Of a stretch of DNA of 64,000 nt, positions 1-9,042 are shown piece by piece. How positions within the stretch are numbered: position 1 is the first letter of the stretch; the number at the start of each line of letters is the position of its first letter. The stretch is from Pseudomonas peradeniyensis. GTDB lineage: Bacteria > Pseudomonadota > Gammaproteobacteria > Pseudomonadales > Pseudomonadaceae. Below the pieces are notes generated by a model. That model did no database searches, was not told the origin of the DNA, and was given only the letters and a program-made list of their open reading frames with translations. The DNA is taken from assembly GCF_014268935.2 (NCBI RefSeq), contig NZ_JABWRJ020000002.1, forward strand, positions 674,001 through 738,000, given 5' to 3'. Made by a program: the position numbers and the translations under genes.

Positions 1-667
1 GCGCAATCTGCTCTGGGCCAGCCGGGTGACCCTCACCGAGCAGTTGCTGGCCTGGCTGGAGCGCCGTGAGCGCCGCCCGCAAGTGCTGGTTTCCGGCTCT
101 GCGGTGGGCTGGTACGGCGACGGTGGCGAGCGTGAGCTCACCGAGGCTTCGCAGCCGGTGAAGGAGGACTTCGCCAGCCAGCTGTGCATCGCCTGGGAGG
201 AAACCGCCCAGCGTGCCGAGGCCCTGGGGATCCGCGTGGTGCTGGTGCGCACCGGCCTGGTACTGGCCGCCGATGGCGGCTTTTTGTCGCGCCTGCGCCT
301 GCCGTACAAGCTGGGCTTGGGCGGGCCGCTGGGCGATGGTCGGCAGTGGATGCCCTGGGTGCATATCGACGACCAAATCGGCCTGATTGATTTTCTCTTG
401 CAGCACAACGAAGCCAGCGGTCCCTATAATGCCTGCGCGCCGGAGCCGGTGCGCAACCGCGAGTTCGCCAAGCGCCTGGGCCGCACCCTGCATCGCCCGG
501 CGTTCATGCCGATGCCGGCGCTGTTGCTCAAGGCCGGGCTCGGCGAGCTGTCGACGCTGCTGCTCGGCGGCCAGCGCGCGCGCCCGGTGCGCCTGCTGGC
601 GGCGGGCTTCACGTTCCGCTTCAACGATCTGCAATCGGCCCTGGACAACCTGTCCAGCCGCCTCTGA
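1..667 (+). CDS. TIGR01777/YfcH-like NAD(P)-binding epimerase, 5' end missing
   Basis: The reading frame is open from base 2, so the N-terminus, including the dinucleotide-binding GxxGxxG, lies before the window. About 221 residues remain. The segment [13 protein letters not shown], with the Gly-Trp-Tyr-Gly signature, is characteristic of the extended-SDR YfcH/TIGR01777 family. The last ~50 residues (around [19 protein letters not shown]) match the DUF1731 tail that closes these proteins. The substrate of the family is not known; sugar-nucleotide epimerase names on homologues are nominal. The gene ends 13 bases before hemH on the same strand, and the two are probably cotranscribed, as I recall for other pseudomonads. 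Confidence 0.85.
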   Translation, partial: RNLLWASRVTLTEQLLAWLERRERRPQVLVSGSAVGWYGDGGERELTEASQPVKEDFASQLCIAWEETAQRAEALGIRVVLVRTGLVLAADGGFLSRLRLPYKLGLGGPLGDGRQWMPWVHIDDQIGLIDFLLQHNEASGPYNACAPEPVRNREFAKRLGRTLHRPAFMPMPALLLKAGLGELSTLLLGGQRARPVRLLAAGFTFRFNDLQSALDNLSSRL

Positions 668-680
668 CATAGGACGCTGC

Positions 681-1694
681 ATGACCGATCACGCCCTGCT
701 GCTGGTCAACCTGGGTTCGCCGGCCTCCACCTCGGTGGCCGACGTGCGCCGTTACCTCAACCAGTTCCTCATGGACCCGTACGTGATCGATCTGCCCTGG
801 CCGGTGCGGCGGTTGCTGGTGTCGCTGATCCTGATCAAGCGCCCCGAGCAGTCGGCCCATGCCTACGCCTCGATCTGGTGGGACGAGGGCTCGCCGCTGG
901 TGGTGCTGACCCGCCGTCTGCAGCAGGCGATGGCCGCCCATTGGCCCCATGGGCCGGTGGAGATCGCCATGCGCTACGGACAACCGGCGCTGCCGGAGGT
1001 CCTGGAGCGCATGGCCGCGCAAGGGGTGCGCAAGGTGACGCTGGCACCGCTTTATCCACAGTTCGCCGACAGCACCGTGACCACCGTGGTGGAGTTGGCG
1101 AAGCAGACCATCGCCGAGCGCAAGCTGCCCTTGCAGACCCGCATTCTGCAGCCGTTCTACGATCACCCTGAGTACATCGATGCATTGGTGGCCAGCGCCC
1201 GCCCGTACCTGGAGCAGGATTACGATCATCTGCTGCTGAGCTTCCATGGTTTGCCCGAGCGACACCTGAAGAAGCTCGACCCCACCGGCCAGCATGACTT
1301 CCAGGCCGCCGACTGTTGCAAGGACGCCAGCGCCGAGATGCGTGCGGTGTGCTATCGCGGCCAGTGCCTGGCCACGGCCAGGGCATTCGCCGAGAAGATG
1401 GGCATCCCGGACGGCAAGTGGTCGGTGTCGTTCCAGTCGCGCCTGGGCCGGGCCAAATGGATCGAGCCCTACACCGAGACGCGCCTGGATGAGCTGGGCA
1501 AGGCGGGGGTGAAGAAGCTGTTGGTGATGTGCCCGGCGTTTGTCGCCGATTGCATCGAAACGCTGGAGGAGATCGGCATGCGCGGCAGCGAGCAGTTCGT
1601 CGAGGCCGGTGGCAAGGAGCTGGTGCTGGTGCCGTGCCTGAATGATCACCCGGAGTGGGTGAGGGTGTTGGCGGGGATGTGCGAGAAGGCTTGA
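681..1694 (+). CDS. hemH: ferrochelatase
   Basis: Inserts Fe2+ into protoporphyrin IX, the last step of protoheme synthesis, in the cytoplasm or at the inner membrane face. The 337-residue length is normal for the family. The start [14 protein letters not shown] carries the typical LLVNLGSP opening. The metal-binding His lies in [12 protein letters not shown] (His189) and the catalytic Glu in CIETLEEI (Glu293); [16 protein letters not shown] is also diagnostic. The frame stays open upstream, but ATG 681 was chosen because the homology starts there and the preceding gene ends at 667. A strong hairpin follows the gene. Confidence 0.97.
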   Translation: MTDHALLLVNLGSPASTSVADVRRYLNQFLMDPYVIDLPWPVRRLLVSLILIKRPEQSAHAYASIWWDEGSPLVVLTRRLQQAMAAHWPHGPVEIAMRYGQPALPEVLERMAAQGVRKVTLAPLYPQFADSTVTTVVELAKQTIAERKLPLQTRILQPFYDHPEYIDALVASARPYLEQDYDHLLLSFHGLPERHLKKLDPTGQHDFQAADCCKDASAEMRAVCYRGQCLATARAFAEKMGIPDGKWSVSFQSRLGRAKWIEPYTETRLDELGKAGVKKLLVMCPAFVADCIETLEEIGMRGSEQFVEAGGKELVLVPCLNDHPEWVRVLAGMCEKA

Positions 1695-1718
1695 GAAACT
1701 CGCCTGGCTTTGAATCTA

Positions 1719-1737
1719 GGGGCCGCAAGGCGGCCCC
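1719..1737. terminator. hairpin between convergent hemH and uraA
   Basis: A perfect 8-bp GC stem (GGGGCCGC / GCGGCCCC) with an AAG loop sits 24 bases after the hemH stop and 17 bases after the uraA stop on the other strand. There is no strong T-run, so it may act bidirectionally but weakly. Confidence 0.55.
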
Positions 1738-1754
1738 AGGATTTCAAGAAAGAC

Positions 1755-3029
1755 TCAAGGCAGCTGATCATCCAACTTCTTGTTCTTCCAGCCATCGTTG
1801 CCCGGCAGGATCAGGTTCAGGGCAATGGCCACCACGGCGCACAGGGCGATGCCTTTCAGGCCCCAGTCGTCCGGGCCGTCGCCGCTGCCGATCAGCACGC
1901 CGCCGATACCGAACACCAGGGTCACCGAAACGATCACCAGGTTGCGCGCCTCGGCCAGGTCGATCTTGTGGCGGATCATGGTGTTCATGCCCACCGCCGC
2001 GATCGAACCGAACAACAGGCAGAGAATGCCGCCCATCACCGGTACCGGAATGCTCTGCAGCAGCGCGCCGAACTTGCCGATGAAGGCCAGGGTGATGGCG
2101 AATACCGCCGCCCAGGTCATGATCTTCGGGTTGTAGTTCTTGGTCAGCATCACCGCGCCGGTCACTTCGGCGTAGGTGGTGTTGGGCGGGCCGCCGAACA
2201 GGCCGGCGGCGGTGGTGGCCAGGCCGTCACCCAGCAGCGTGCGGTGCAGGCCGGGCTTTTTCAGGTAGTCGCGGCCGGTCACGCTGCCCACCGCAATCAC
2301 CCCGCCGATGTGTTCGATCGCCGGGGCCAGGGCCACCGGCACGATGAACAGGATGGCCTGCCAGTTGAAGGCCGGCGCGGTGAAGTTCGGCAGCTCCAGC
2401 CAAGGGGCTGCGGCGATCTTGGCGGTGTCGACCACGCCAAAGGCGAACGACAGGGCGAAGCCCACCAACACGCCGGCGATGATCGGCACCAGGCGGAAGA
2501 TGCCCTTGCCGAACACGGCGACGATCAGCGTGGTCAGCAGTGCCGGCATGGAGATCAGCATGGCGGTCTTGTACGGCATCAGCGCAGCGCCATCACCACC
2601 CTTGCCCATCGCCATGTTGGCGGCGATCGGCGCCATGGCCAGGCCGATGGAGATGATCACCGGGCCGATCACCACCGGCGGCAGCATGCGGTCGATGAAA
2701 CCGGTGCCCTTGATCTTCACCATCAGGCCCATGAAGGTGTACACGAAGCCTGCGGCCATCACGCCGCCCATGGTCTCGGCCAGGCCGAACTGGCCCTTGG
2801 CGAGGATGATCGGGGTGATGAAGGCGAAGCTCGAAGCCAGGAATACCGGGACCTGACGGCCCGTGACCAGCTGGAACAGCAGGGTGCCGATGCCGGCGGT
2901 GAACAGCGCCACGTTCGGATCGAGGCCGGTGATCAGCGGCATCAGCACCAGCGCGCCGAATGCCACGAAGAGCATCTGCGCGCCCGAGACGACCTGGCGC
3001 CAGAGCGGGTCGTTGAAGCCGTCCTGCAT
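1755..3029 (-). CDS. uraA: uracil permease (NCS2 family)
   Basis: Proton-coupled uracil importer of the inner membrane. The 424-residue protein is strongly hydrophobic, with about 14 predicted segments. It starts MQDGFNDPLWRQVVSGAQML and shows family signatures such as VPVALAPAIEHIGGVIAVGS (the conserved Glu-His substrate motif) and LFGGPPNTTYAEVTGAV. It lies 2 bases downstream of upp, so uptake and phosphoribosylation of uracil are cotranscribed. A xanthine permease is less likely given the upp partner. Confidence 0.95.
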   Translation of the reverse strand: MQDGFNDPLWRQVVSGAQMLFVAFGALVLMPLITGLDPNVALFTAGIGTLLFQLVTGRQVPVFLASSFAFITPIILAKGQFGLAETMGGVMAAGFVYTFMGLMVKIKGTGFIDRMLPPVVIGPVIISIGLAMAPIAANMAMGKGGDGAALMPYKTAMLISMPALLTTLIVAVFGKGIFRLVPIIAGVLVGFALSFAFGVVDTAKIAAAPWLELPNFTAPAFNWQAILFIVPVALAPAIEHIGGVIAVGSVTGRDYLKKPGLHRTLLGDGLATTAAGLFGGPPNTTYAEVTGAVMLTKNYNPKIMTWAAVFAITLAFIGKFGALLQSIPVPVMGGILCLLFGSIAAVGMNTMIRHKIDLAEARNLVIVSVTLVFGIGGVLIGSGDGPDDWGLKGIALCAVVAIALNLILPGNDGWKNKKLDDQLP

Positions 3030-3031
3030 GG

Positions 3032-3670
3032 TCAGGCGTCCTTCTGCTTGGTGCCGAAGATCTTGTCGCCGGCATCACCCAGGCCTGGGACGATGTAGCC
3101 GTGCTCGTTCAGGCGCTGGTCGATCGAGGCGGTGTAGATCTGCACATCCGGGTGGGCTTTCTCCACCACGGCGATGCCTTCGGGCGCCGCGACCAGGACC
3201 ATGGCGCGGATTTCCTTGCAGCCGGCCTTTTTCAGCAGGTCGATGGTGGCGACCATCGAACCGCCGGTGGCCAGCATCGGGTCGATGATCAGGGCCAGGC
3301 GCTGGTTGATGTCCGGCGCGAGTTTCTCGAGGTAGGTGTGGGCTTCGAGGGTTTCCTCGTTGCGGGCCACGCCCACGGCACTCACCTTGGCCCCGGGGAC
3401 CAGGCTGAGCACGCCGTCGAGCATGCCGATGCCGGCGCGCAGGATCGGCACGACGGTGATCTTCTTGCCGGCGATCTTCTCGACTTGCACCTTGCCGCAC
3501 CAACCGTCGATCTCGTAGGTTTCGAGCGGCAGGTCCTGGGTGGCTTCATAGGTCAGCAGTGCACCGACTTCCTGGGCGAGTTCGCGAAAATTCTTGGTGC
3601 TGATATCGGCACGGCGCATCAGGCCGAGCTTGTGGCGGATCAGCGGATGGCGGATCTCACGAGTAGGCAT
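3032..3670 (-). CDS. upp: uracil phosphoribosyltransferase
   Basis: Makes UMP from uracil and PRPP in pyrimidine salvage (cytoplasm). 212 residues, the usual family size. The PRPP-binding loop is [13 protein letters not shown], and the C-terminal uracil-binding part [17 protein letters not shown] is present. ATG 3670 ([14 protein letters not shown]) matches the family start; a further nine in-frame residues upstream are Pro/Ser-rich and were left out. First gene of the upp-uraA operon and divergent from hpt, with a 165-base shared upstream region. Confidence 0.97.
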   Translation of the reverse strand: MPTREIRHPLIRHKLGLMRRADISTKNFRELAQEVGALLTYEATQDLPLETYEIDGWCGKVQVEKIAGKKITVVPILRAGIGMLDGVLSLVPGAKVSAVGVARNEETLEAHTYLEKLAPDINQRLALIIDPMLATGGSMVATIDLLKKAGCKEIRAMVLVAAPEGIAVVEKAHPDVQIYTASIDQRLNEHGYIVPGLGDAGDKIFGTKQKDA

Positions 3671-3708
3671 AGGGGGAGGGCTCCGGGAGGCGGGCAAAAA
3701 AACCGCGC

Positions 3709-3720
3709 TAGATTAATCTA
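3709..3720. promoter_or_regulatory. 12-bp perfect palindrome upstream of upp
   Basis: TAGATTAATCTA is fully self-complementary and lies 38 bases before the upp start, in the upp/hpt divergent region. Position and symmetry suggest an operator or part of the upp promoter; no regulator can be assigned. Confidence 0.35.
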
Positions 3721-3835
3721 TTCAGTCCTTGATGTCGTGCAGTCATTGTGCACGTTAGTCCATAAAGGCTTGATCTGGGACGAGCGGATGCGTACCTTTG
3801 CCCGCTTTTCCAAAACGCACCCCCTGGAGAGCGCC

Positions 3836-4393
3836 ATGTCCGCCGATCTCGAGCATATCCGTCAAGTGATGCACGAGGCTGATTGCCTGTACAACGAAGC
3901 CGAGGTCGAGGCCGCCATCGCCGAGGTCGGCAAGCAGATTTGCCAGGACCTGCACGACAAGAACCCGGTGGTCTTCTGCGTGATGAACGGCGGCCTGATC
4001 TTCTCCGGCAAGCTGCTCACCCACCTGCAGTTCCCGCTGGAGGCCTCGTACCTGCATGCCACCCGCTACCGCAACACCACCAGTGGCGGCGAGCTGTTCT
4101 GGAAGGCCAAGCCGGAAGTGTCGTTCATCGACCGCGACGTGCTGATCGTCGACGACATCCTCGACGAGGGCCATACCCTCAGCGCCATCATCGAGTTCTG
4201 CAAGCACGCCGGCGCCCGCGCGGTGCACACCGCCGTGCTGATCGACAAGGACCACGACCGCAAGGCCAGCCCGGACCTGAAGGCCACCTACACCGGCCTG
4301 CCATGCATCGACCGCTACATCTTCGGCTACGGCATGGACTACAAGGGCTACTGGCGCAACGCCAACGGCATCTTCGCGGTCAAGGGCCTCTGA
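3836..4393 (+). CDS. hpt: hypoxanthine-guanine phosphoribosyltransferase
   Basis: Converts hypoxanthine (and guanine) plus PRPP to IMP/GMP in purine salvage. 185 residues. The PRPP motif VLIVDDILDEGHT and the early loop CVMNGGLIFSGKLL are canonical. ATG 3836 (MSADLEHIRQVMHEADCLY) was chosen; the frame is open far upstream, but that part is antisense to upp. It is transcribed away from upp-uraA, so pyrimidine and purine salvage genes are neighbours. A GC-rich hairpin follows. Confidence 0.95.
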   Translation: MSADLEHIRQVMHEADCLYNEAEVEAAIAEVGKQICQDLHDKNPVVFCVMNGGLIFSGKLLTHLQFPLEASYLHATRYRNTTSGGELFWKAKPEVSFIDRDVLIVDDILDEGHTLSAIIEFCKHAGARAVHTAVLIDKDHDRKASPDLKATYTGLPCIDRYIFGYGMDYKGYWRNANGIFAVKGL

Positions 4394-4401
4394 CGGCTCC
4401 A

Positions 4402-4424
4402 GGAGGGGCGTCGAACGCCCCTCC
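4402..4424 (+). terminator. hairpin after hpt
   Basis: Perfect 9-bp stem GGAGGGGCG / CGCCCCTCC with a 5-base loop, starting 9 bases after the hpt stop. There is no U-tract, so its efficiency as a terminator is uncertain. Confidence 0.5.
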
Positions 4425-4478
4425 ACAATGTGCGCCTGGGTCCGTGCTAGAGTGCCTGCTCTTGCCAAGGAGCCTCAC

Positions 4479-4949
4479 ATGCGTGCGATCGTCCCCCTCC
4501 TGCTGGCGGTGAGCCTGCCGCTTTCCGCTGCGCCGCTGCACAGCCAGTTCCTGCCGCCCGACGACCTCTCCCTGCGCCAGGAGGCTCCGGCCAGCCAGCA
4601 ACTGCTGCAGGTCACCGACTACAGCGTGGTGGTGGGCACCCAGCGCCAGTCCGACCAGCAACCGATTCCGATCACCTCGTCCCTGCAGATACGCCTTAAG
4701 GGCAAGCCGTTGAGCAAGGGTTCTACCATCGCCCAGGTGTTGCTCAACTTCGACGGCGAGGGCGGCAAGAGCTTGAAAAAGCCGGCCTATGACGACAAGA
4801 GCCGGACCCTGACCCTCAACTACCCGATGGCCGACTACCGGGTGATCATGGACTTGCTGCGCAACGAAACCCTGTACGTGCAGTTCCTCACCTACGCCAA
4901 TGGCCACATCTGGGCCGACCTGCACACCGGTACCGTACGTACGCGTTGA
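4479..4949 (+). CDS. conserved hypothetical exported protein
   Basis: 156 residues with a Sec-type signal peptide (MRAIVPLLLAVSLPLSAAPL), so probably periplasmic. The mature part is soluble, with no Cys and no motif I recognise. ATG 4479 is preceded by AAGGA at suitable spacing; the frame is open a little further upstream but without a signal peptide at that start. The gene sits between hpt and the PA4642-like gene in the order I recall from P. aeruginosa (PA4645-PA4644-PA4642), which supports a conserved pseudomonad protein of unknown role. Confidence 0.8.
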   Translation: MRAIVPLLLAVSLPLSAAPLHSQFLPPDDLSLRQEAPASQQLLQVTDYSVVVGTQRQSDQQPIPITSSLQIRLKGKPLSKGSTIAQVLLNFDGEGGKSLKKPAYDDKSRTLTLNYPMADYRVIMDLLRNETLYVQFLTYANGHIWADLHTGTVRTR

Positions 4950-5019
4950 GGGCCGTGGGTTTCGGGGGGTAAACTGCCGGCCTTCGAAAATGCCCGTGAT
5001 GGCCCAGTTGGAGTCGGCG

Positions 5020-5310
5020 ATGCGTAAAGACAAGAAACAAGTGATTGGTGACGAGATCAGCGACGAGTACATCAAGACGTTCCTGCAGTTCGAGCCGGCC
5101 GATGGCCTGACCTCGCCGTCCCATCACAAGCTGATCAAGGGCTACCGCGGCCTGCGCATCGATGATTTCGAACGCTATGTGGGCTTCTTCGTCGCCGCCG
5201 GCTACGACCTGGACGGCAAGGACGAGCACGGCAAGACCTTCGCCGAGGTGATCGCCGACCAGCGCAATGCGCCGGAGTACATCGAGATCATCGAAAACGC
5301 CCGAGTTTGA
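5020..5310 (+). CDS. PA4642-like conserved hypothetical protein
   Basis: A 96-residue soluble protein, MRKDKKQVIGDEISDEY..., acidic with no membrane segment or Cys. A GGAG 6-7 bases upstream favours ATG 5020 over in-frame ATGs at 4990 and 4999. Length and position between hpt and mqo match the pseudomonad PA4642 family, whose function is not known. The repeat of QF/FF-rich and charged stretches suggests a small helical fold; no catalytic motif is visible. Confidence 0.8.
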   Translation: MRKDKKQVIGDEISDEYIKTFLQFEPADGLTSPSHHKLIKGYRGLRIDDFERYVGFFVAAGYDLDGKDEHGKTFAEVIADQRNAPEYIEIIENARV

Positions 5311-5322
5311 CCCGGAGCGTTG

Positions 5323-5416
5323 CGTGGGAGCGGGCTTGCCCCGCGATCGCATCGGTACAGCCATGGAAATGGTTCGGCCTGCACCGGCCAGATCGCGGGG
5401 CAAGCCCGCTCCCACG
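5323..5416. repeat. REP pair (REPIN), class A
   Basis: Two inverted copies of CGTGGGAGCGGGCTTGCCCC GCGAT, at 5323-5347 and 5391-5416, separated by about 45 bases. This is the commonest REP class in the window (also near 9321, 34602, 53884, 55634 and 56550). It sits between convergent genes. Confidence 0.85.
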
Positions 5417-5434
5417 AGAGATTTGCCCGCAAAC

Positions 5435-5460
5435 AAAAAACGCCCCGAGGGGCGTTTTTT
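5435..5460. terminator. bidirectional rho-independent terminator
   Basis: AAAAAACGCCCC-GA-GGGGCGTTTTTT is a near-perfect hairpin with A/T runs on both sides, lying between the PA4642-like gene (+) and mqo (-). It can terminate both. Confidence 0.9.
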
Positions 5461-5473
5461 GGTTTCAGCCGGA

Positions 5474-6979
5474 TCAGGCGTAATGCTTGGCCGGGCTGCT
5501 TTCCACCAGCTCCAGCGCCACATCGTTGTCGGCGCTGATCTTGTGGTACAGGGCAGCATCGGTGGCCAGGACCTTCTCGCGGGCCGGGAAGATCTCCTTG
5601 AGCTTGGCGGCCCAGGCGCCCTTGGCCTGCTCGGGGAAGCAGCGCTCGATCAGCTCGAGCATGATCGACACGGTCACCGAGGCGCCCGGCGAGGCGCCGA
5701 GCAGCGCGGCCAGGCTGCCGTCCTGGGCCGAGACCAGCTCGGTGCCGAACTGCAGGATGCCGCCTTTCTTCGGATCCTTCTTGATGATCTGCACGCGCTG
5801 ACCGGCCACTTCCAGGCGCCAGTCCTCGGCTTTCGCCTCGGGGTAGAAGCGGCGCAGCGATTCCAGGCGCTGTTCCATCGACTGCATCACTTCGCTGACC
5901 AGGTACTTGGTCAGGTCCATGTTGTCGCGGGCCACGGCCAGCATCGGGCCGAGGTTGCCTGCGCGCACCGACAGCGGCAGGTCCAGGAGCGAGCCGTGCT
6001 TGAGGAACTTGGTGGTGAAGCCGGCGTATGGGCCGAACAGCAGCGACGTCTTGCCGTCGACCACGCGGGTGTCCAGGTGCGGTACCGACATCGGTGGGGC
6101 GCCGACCGCGGCCTGGCTGTAGACCTTGGCCTGGTGCTGCTTGACGATTTCCGGGTTGTCGCAGCGCAGCCACTGGCCGCTGACCGGGAAGCCGCCGAAG
6201 CCCTTGCTCTCCGGGATGCCGGACATCTGCAGCAACGGCAGGGCCGCGCCGCCGGCGCCGAGGAAGACGAAGCGGGCGTCGACCTCACGGCTGCCGCCGC
6301 TGTTGACGTCCTTGATGCTCACGGTCCAGCCGCTGCCGTTTCGACGCAGGCCGACGACCTTCTTGCTGTACTTGACCTGGGCGTCCGGGCTGTTGCCCAG
6401 CTGCTTGAGCAGCTTGTTGGTCAGGGCGCCGAAGTTGACGTCGGTGCCCTTCATCACGCGGGTGGCGGCGATGCGCTGGTCGGCCGGACGGCCTGGCATC
6501 ATCAGCGGCATCCACTCCTTCATCACCGCCTGGTCTTCGGTGTATTCCATCTCGGCGAAGGCGTGGTGCTGCTTGAGCAGCTCGAAGCGCTTCTTGAGGA
6601 AGGCAATACCCTTGTCACCCTCGACGTAGCTCAGGTGCGGTACCGGGTTGATGAAGGCGCGCGGCGAGCCGAAGCCGCTCTTGCGGCTCAGGTAGGCCCA
6701 GAACTGGCGCGAGACCTCGAACTGGGTGTTGATGTGCACGGCCTTCTTGATGTCGATGCTGCCATCGGCGGCCTGCGGGGTGTAATTGAGCTCGCACAGG
6801 CCGGCATGGCCGGTACCGGCGTTGTTCCAGGGGTTGGAACTCTCCGCGGCTCCGGAGTCCATCGCCTCGACGACCTCAAGCTTCAGGGTCGGGTCGAGCT
6901 CCTTGAGCAGTACGGCCAGGGTGGCACTCATGATGCCCGCGCCTACCAGTACCACATCAACCGATTCGTTCTGCGCCAT
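5474..6979 (-). CDS. mqo: malate:quinone oxidoreductase
   Basis: FAD-dependent, membrane-associated oxidation of malate to oxaloacetate with electrons passed to quinone; the main TCA-cycle malate oxidation route in pseudomonads. 501 residues, normal size. The N-terminal FAD fold [19 protein letters not shown] is the Mqo signature, followed by [23 protein letters not shown] 6979 ([10 protein letters not shown]) with an upstream GGAG is preferred to more upstream in-frame starts, which precede the conserved region by 23 residues. Pseudomonads often carry two Mqo paralogues; this one occupies the position I recall for mqo-1/mqoB. Confidence 0.96.
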   Translation of the reverse strand: MAQNESVDVVLVGAGIMSATLAVLLKELDPTLKLEVVEAMDSGAAESSNPWNNAGTGHAGLCELNYTPQAADGSIDIKKAVHINTQFEVSRQFWAYLSRKSGFGSPRAFINPVPHLSYVEGDKGIAFLKKRFELLKQHHAFAEMEYTEDQAVMKEWMPLMMPGRPADQRIAATRVMKGTDVNFGALTNKLLKQLGNSPDAQVKYSKKVVGLRRNGSGWTVSIKDVNSGGSREVDARFVFLGAGGAALPLLQMSGIPESKGFGGFPVSGQWLRCDNPEIVKQHQAKVYSQAAVGAPPMSVPHLDTRVVDGKTSLLFGPYAGFTTKFLKHGSLLDLPLSVRAGNLGPMLAVARDNMDLTKYLVSEVMQSMEQRLESLRRFYPEAKAEDWRLEVAGQRVQIIKKDPKKGGILQFGTELVSAQDGSLAALLGASPGASVTVSIMLELIERCFPEQAKGAWAAKLKEIFPAREKVLATDAALYHKISADNDVALELVESSPAKHYA

Positions 6980-7584
6980 TAACGCGTCTCCACAATCTAC
7001 AGCACCTAATTGACAGCATAGGATCCGTGGGGTGGCCCGGATCGCCATGTCCGACTCTTCGCAGTTCTTGCAACTTCCGCGGATACCGCCAATCAGTCTT
7101 GGGTGTTCGGCTATTGAACGCCCTTTGCCACGGGTGCGGCAATTCGACTTATGGTCAAGTGCTCCGTCGTGCGTTATGGACCGGCCTCAGAGGCTCATCG
7201 GGGATGAGCGCTTTTGCCGTCTGTTCAGGGCTGTTCGGGACACATCTGCCGCTCTTGCACATGCCAGACTGTTCATTTGCTCGCCACACTCTCGTGAAGT
7301 TGTGAAAAACCGTTTTTTCACGCTCTTTTGGAGTCGTGAACCTCAAAAGTGGACTGCGCGATGGCAACCCGCAGGTTCATGCGAAGCAGAAGGCCGGAAA
7401 CAGCAGGCACGACAGCCAATGCAAGACCTGAGTGGAAGGCTCTCTGTGGGCGAAGCGTCGAGGGTGCCGGGGTGAAGCGGCGAATGCGGGGCCCGATCAG
7501 GAGACGTCCTTATAATCGGGGGGAGATTATAACGATGTCGCGGGCGGAAAGGGCGTACTTGTTGGGTTTTTATTGCAGCGTTTG
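6980..7584. other. 605-base gene-poor interval with several hairpins
   Basis: No convincing coding frame. Visible structure: a GTGAAAAAcc/GTTTTTTCAC hairpin at 7302-7321, a second CTTTTGGAG/CTCAAAAG hairpin at 7325-7349, and a perfect TTATAATC-N7-GATTATAA inverted repeat at 7510-7532 with TATAAT on both strands. The mqo promoter must lie here. A small RNA is possible but no known family was recognised. Confidence 0.5.
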
Positions 7585-7818
7585 TCAGGCGGACAGGGTG
7601 CGTTGCTGCCAACGCTGCGTTGCACGGGCGCAAATCCGGGCGCTGGCCGGCAGCGGGCGGCCGAGCCAGGCCAGTTGCGCCTCGTTCACCTGCACCCAGG
7701 CGCCGTTGCCCGGTGGCGTGGCGCAGTGCTTGAAACCGAGGCAGATGCCGTCGCTGTCGAGGCGGGCGTAGGTGGCGTGGCGCGGGCGGTGGAAGAGCAG
7801 GGTCCAGAGCGAGGCCAT
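7585..7818 (-). CDS. small conserved hypothetical protein
   Basis: 77 residues, starting MASLWTLLFHRPRHATYARL and containing the segment GICLGFKHCATPPGNGAWVQ. ATG 7818 is preceded by AGGACT at about 10 bases. No competing frame covers this stretch, and composition and codon use look genic. There is no motif I can assign; the many Arg/Trp residues and short length leave the function open. Confidence 0.6.
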   Translation of the reverse strand: MASLWTLLFHRPRHATYARLDSDGICLGFKHCATPPGNGAWVQVNEAQLAWLGRPLPASARICARATQRWQQRTLSA

Positions 7819-7904
7819 GATGGTCAGTCCTGTGTGTGAGGGCTGGCGCCAGAGTAACCGGGGGGCATGAAACGATTGTGACAGAAGGGCAGTTGCTAGC
7901 TATA

Positions 7905-7955
7905 AGCGGCAAGCTACAAGGAAAAGGTAGGTGCTTTTGCTTGCAGCTTGCCGCT
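7905..7955. repeat. inverted repeat with 22-bp arms, AGCGGCAAGCT family
   Basis: Arms at 7905-7926 and 7934-7955 are near-perfect complements (AGCGGCAAGCTACAAG... against ...CTTGCAGCTTGCCGCT) around a 7-base loop. A related copy lies at 14945-14996. It sits 57 bases before the lipoprotein gene start, so it is either a leader hairpin or an upstream terminator. Confidence 0.75.
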
Positions 7956-8012
7956 GGAAGCTTGCCGCTAGGTATACTGTGGGCCTTTGCCGCTTTTTCT
8001 GGAGAAACGCGC

Positions 8013-8597
8013 ATGTTGCAACGTCTGTTGGTCGGTTTGTTCGCGGTGGCCAGCCTGAGCCTGGCCGGTTGTGCCCACAGCCCGCAGCAACTCAGCCCGC
8101 AACCCAAGCTTACCCAGCAACTGGCCCCGGTCGGCCACGGCCAGCCGGTGGTGGTCAAGGTCGTCGACGGGCGCGCCTCGCAATCGCTCGGCACCCGCGG
8201 TGGCATGTACCCCGAGACCAGCACCATCACCGTCAATGGCAACGATGTCGTGCCCAAGCTGCAGGCCCAGGCCGAGGCGGCGGTGCGCCTGCTCGGCTTC
8301 ACCCCGACGCCCAACGCCTACAACGCGCCGCAGCTGACCGTGACCCTGGCCGAGCTCAAGTACCAGTCGCCCAAGGACAAGATGTACGTGACCGAGGCGA
8401 CCATCGGCGCCACCTTCCGTGCCGACGTGTCCAACGCCAACCGCCGCTACAGCGGTCGCTACGGTGCCTCGCTGGACCAGCGCTTCGGCATGGCGCCGAA
8501 CCAGGAAACCAACACCAAGCTGGTGAGCGATGTGCTCAGCGATGCCCTGACCCGCCTGTTCAAGGATCCGACCGTCGGTCAGGTGCTGGGCGAGTAA
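8013..8597 (+). CDS. YajG-family lipoprotein
   Basis: 194 residues with a lipoprotein signal ending in SLAGC (Cys20), hence probably an outer- or inner-membrane lipoprotein facing the periplasm. The mature sequence (QPVVVKVVDGRASQSLGTRG..., then repeated Tyr-Ser-Gly-Arg-Tyr features and a C-terminal NTKLVSDVLSDALTRLF) fits the YajG family, of unknown biochemical function. ATG 8013 has GGAG at 8 bases and is the only start giving a clean lipobox. A strong terminator follows. Confidence 0.85.
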   Translation: MLQRLLVGLFAVASLSLAGCAHSPQQLSPQPKLTQQLAPVGHGQPVVVKVVDGRASQSLGTRGGMYPETSTITVNGNDVVPKLQAQAEAAVRLLGFTPTPNAYNAPQLTVTLAELKYQSPKDKMYVTEATIGATFRADVSNANRRYSGRYGASLDQRFGMAPNQETNTKLVSDVLSDALTRLFKDPTVGQVLGE

Positions 8598-8613
8598 GGC
8601 TTTTGCGATGAAG

Positions 8614-8651
8614 AAAACCCGCCGCCTGCTCAGCCAGGCGGCGGGTTTTTT
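8614..8651 (+). terminator. rho-independent terminator
   Basis: AAAACCCGCCGCCTG / CAGGCGGCGGGTTTTT, a 15-bp stem with a short loop and U-run, 16 bases after the lipoprotein gene. The symmetric A/T ends could also serve the converging gene at 8678-8884. Confidence 0.93.
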
Positions 8652-8677
8652 ATTGTCTGCGCGGACGTATTCGCGGA

Positions 8678-8884
8678 TCAGGCAGCCTGTACATTGAAGT
8701 CCAGCAGGCTGATCCCGGTGTGCGGGTCGACTTCCGGCAGGTCCTGGTGGGCATGCCCGCCCAGCGCGCAATACACCAGCCACTGGCGGTCCTGGACATT
8801 GATCGCGAAGCCATCGATCAGCGCCTGCTGCTCGTCGCTCTGGGCGACAAGGTAGAGGCGGTCCTGGTTTTCGGCGTGCAGCAT
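8678..8884 (-). CDS. small conserved hypothetical protein
   Basis: 68 residues, MLHAENQDRLYLVAQSDEQQ..., ending in ...GISLLDFNVQAA. Soluble and acidic, with a single Cys. It converges on the terminator shared with the lipoprotein gene and is well separated from other genes. I do not recognise a domain; the length and codon use support a real small gene. Confidence 0.6.
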   Translation of the reverse strand: MLHAENQDRLYLVAQSDEQQALIDGFAINVQDRQWLVYCALGGHAHQDLPEVDPHTGISLLDFNVQAA

Positions 8885-9042
8885 GACAAGCTCCGGTTCG
8901 GTAGAGGCCGACAGGGTGGCCTGCCTTCATGACGAGCGTGTGACAGATGAAATTAAATGACAGCTGGTCGCAAAATGGCGGCAGCGACCTTGCGCTTGAG
9001 TAGAATGCCGGGCTTTGCCGCACGTGATACCGAGGTCGCGCA

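Noticed and set aside
1710..3098. Long open frame rich in His/Gln/Asp running opposite uraA
   Set aside because: Low-complexity antisense frame typical of high-G+C DNA; uraA on the other strand has clear family motifs.
7349..7771. Arg-rich 140-codon frame in the interval after mqo
   Set aside because: Biased composition, no ribosome site, and it overlaps the better-supported minus-strand gene at 7585-7818.
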